The notes beneath the pieces were generated by a model. The model did not search any database and was not told the DNA's origin. It saw nothing but the letters and a program-made list of their open reading frames with translations. Source: Epiperipatus broadwayi (taxonomy: Eukaryota > Onychophora > Udeonychophora > Euonychophora > Peripatidae). From it: 64,000 nucleotides of DNA. Both the position numbers and the translations under genes were made by a program. The stretch lies in NCBI GenBank assembly GCA_028023455.1, contig JAQFVV010012442.1, forward strand, positions 558,001-622,000, given 5' to 3'. Shown here in pieces: positions 62,316-64,000 of this stretch (the stretch's first letter is position 1; every line of letters begins with the position of its first letter).

Positions 62316-62334
62316 AAAGAAATCTAAAAATCAA
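62164..62334. repeat. Two adjacent palindromes with (TA)n cores (62.2 kb)
   Basis: A (62164-62196, containing GAAGATGTTGTTATCTTTTG), (TA)17, exact reverse complement of all 33 bases (62231-62263), then B (62265-62284, TTGATTTTTAGATTTCTTTA), (TA)n, and its reverse complement with one extra base pair (62313-62334). Order A-(TA)n-A'-B-(TA)n-B'. Confidence 0.96.
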
Positions 62335-62745
62335 ATGTTATTTTTAAAAACTTATTTAATTTCTAAATAAAAATATCTATCAAATGAGGTCATATTTATT
62401 ATATTCTGATGAATAATAAAGGTTTAATAACAAAATGAAAGATGAAAGCTTAAATCAATTAAATCTACTGAGAACAAAAAAAGCTGCAGAAAAATAGTGA
62501 AAATTCATAGGGTTAAAAAATAAATAAATTCTATTTGAAACAAAAGGTGATCTTTCAGATATATATCAGATGTACTAGACAACTGTTCTTTTAGAATACA
62601 AGAATTAACAAAATGATCTTAATTTTTATCTTACAATTAGTTGAATATTTCATAAAAACTATTATAAATTAAATGGCATGCACACACACACACACATATA
62701 TATAAAATACATATTTTGCGGGTTCATCCGTGTTATACACATTCA

Positions 62746-62777
<32 letters not shown>

Positions 62778-63650
62778 TGAATGTGTGGGATGACACATTT
62801 ATAATTAATTTAATTTAAAACATATTAACAGTTTTACTTTAACATTTGGAGTGGTGCAGTTATTCTAGTTTTAATGTTCTTAATTAAATTAATTATAAAT
62901 TAATAAATCCATAAATCAATAGTTCCATCTAAAATGTCAATTATAATATTATGTGTGTGCAAATATCTCATGGTCATTGTGTTAAATACTATTTTCAGGA
63001 TAAGAATGCAAATAATCACATTGTAGATGTTAGATGACATATGTCATGTCAAAATGTAATTTCAAATAATTTTCTCCACATATGTAAACAGTACAGATCA
63101 TCTTTGCAGACTATTTATCAATGCCAAATTTAAATTTAGCTCTGTCAGAAAAAGTTAGAGGCTAACAATATATAAAATATATGACAGCTACTATAATAGT
63201 GTAATTTAATACTTATATAACATGTTATTGTGATGGTAATCGTATAGTGTAAATTTATCATACCTTTTGATAATCTGTCATTGTAATTATTAACATAAAA
63301 AATAACAATATAGATATTATATTTAAATTCTTTTGTTAGTATTTATTTTCATTAATAATAGGTAAAAAATAATATGTATGGCGAAAATAGGGTTAATTTA
63401 TATGTGTTTGTTAATTGGCTGAATTAACTTTTTTGACATAGAGTGTCAGTTTCAAATTATAACTAGTAAATAATTACCAGAGTGTGATAGTAATTCTGAC
63501 TGTAAAGGATTAAACTTGGAAGTGTTCAAATTAATTGCATAATTGCATGTAATAATATATTATTGAATATAAAAATATAATGAATAATGTAGACAACTTT
63601 ATTTTAAATAATAAATAATATTATTTTATAAAGTGCAGTCGACATCAAAA
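62335..63650. other. AT-rich non-coding stretch
   Basis: Contains another TA-core palindrome, ACACATTCAGTA-(TA)n-TACTGAATGTGT (62737-62786), and a short (CA)n at 62684-62696. No gene. Confidence 0.6.
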
Positions 63651-63890
63651 TTAAATTGAGAGTGCAAATTTCTCAAGCACTTATGACTACCAACAGCCAA
63701 TCAGATGTTAAGCACTGGGTCAGAGAATTTAACAAGAAAAGAGTGGTTTTTATATATAGAAAGACAAGACAAGTAATGAAGAGAGTGGGAACCACTCTTT
63801 TCTTGTTAAATTCTCTGTCCCAGTGCTTAAGATCTGATTGGCTGTTGGTAGTCATAAGCACTTGAGAAATTTGCACTCTCCAATTTAATT
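63651..63890. repeat. Long foldback element (MITE-like hairpin)
   Basis: Left arm 63651-63748 and right arm 63790-63890 are reverse complements over about 98 bases with about five differences; the loop is about 41 bases. The ends read TTAAATTGAGAGTGC and GCACTCTCCAATTTAA. The open frames on each strand mirror each other because of the symmetry and are not genes. No target duplication is obvious. Confidence 0.9.
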
Positions 63891-64000
63891 TAAATAATAA
63901 ACAAACCTAATACAACAGGCATGCTAATAGCTCTAAACAAGCTTTTCCAACAAATGCATCAAGAAAAATTATTTCAAAATCTTTAACTAGAAATATTCCT
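63891..64000. other. Window end, nothing recognised
   Basis: AT-rich sequence, no feature seen. Confidence 0.5.

Noticed and set aside
63656-63876. Two overlapping proteins on opposite strands in the foldback
   Set aside because: Both translations mirror each other because the DNA is a palindrome; no independent coding signal.

Overview
This is a very AT-rich eukaryotic window. It is dominated by simple-sequence repeats (long (TA)n, (TAA)n and (TAG)n tracts) and by remains of animal-type retrotransposons: L1/Tx1-like, RTE-like and CR1/Jockey-like LINEs, a Penelope-like element and Ty3-like LTR elements. With no operons, no bacterial signals and one CCP/sushi-like exon, an AT-rich invertebrate animal genome is the best guess. 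The species cannot be told from the sequence. No complete protein-coding gene was found, and most open frames are read-through of microsatellites.

Layout. 1-6.2 kb: non-coding DNA with (TA)n and (TAG)n tracts and one 33-bp-arm hairpin. 6.2-7.5 kb: 3' end of an L1/Tx1-like LINE with a poly(A) tail. 10.2-12.05 kb: an interspersed repeat (X-Y-Z) interrupted by an inverted copy of its own Y block, a (TA)n tract and two tandem copies of a 400-bp unit ('R400'); an uninterrupted X-Y-Z copy lies at 23.1-23.9 kb. 12.05-17.03 kb: LTR element 3 (minus strand, old, non-autonomous). 17.1-17.46 kb: a decayed open frame. 25.0-26.3 kb: RTE-like LINE relic (minus). 26.60-33.86 kb: LTR element 1 (minus, about 2.55-kb LTRs, only a gag relic inside). 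33.87-35.83 kb: R400 units in a forward array that flips into a reverse array. 37.2-42.3 kb: three LINE fragments, one of them (39.1-42.3 kb, minus) keeping endonuclease, reverse transcriptase and zinc-knuckle motifs. 43.03-43.24 kb: a terminal exon coding a CCP/sushi-like module (minus), the best candidate for a host exon. 48.77-53.13 kb: LTR element 2 (plus), with two nearly identical 1,555-bp LTRs, a primer-binding site and a polypurine tract but no recognisable protein; it is clearly recent. 54.36-54.71 kb: a 43-bp minisatellite. 58.1-59.35 kb: two Penelope-like fragments head to head. 63.65-63.89 kb: a long foldback element.

No cellular pathway can be read from this window; its biology is that of mobile DNA and repeat instability. 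Three themes recur. (1) All three LTR elements sit inside (TA)n tracts. (2) Short unique sequences on both sides of (TA)n tracts are repeatedly duplicated, either directly or in the inverted order A-(TA)n-A'-B-(TA)n-B' (36.4, 43.2 and 62.2 kb). (3) The LTRs of element 3 carry small hairpins whose loop is conserved while the stem changes by compensatory base pairs, and the two LTRs hold two internal blocks in swapped order. These are the observations most worth following up.
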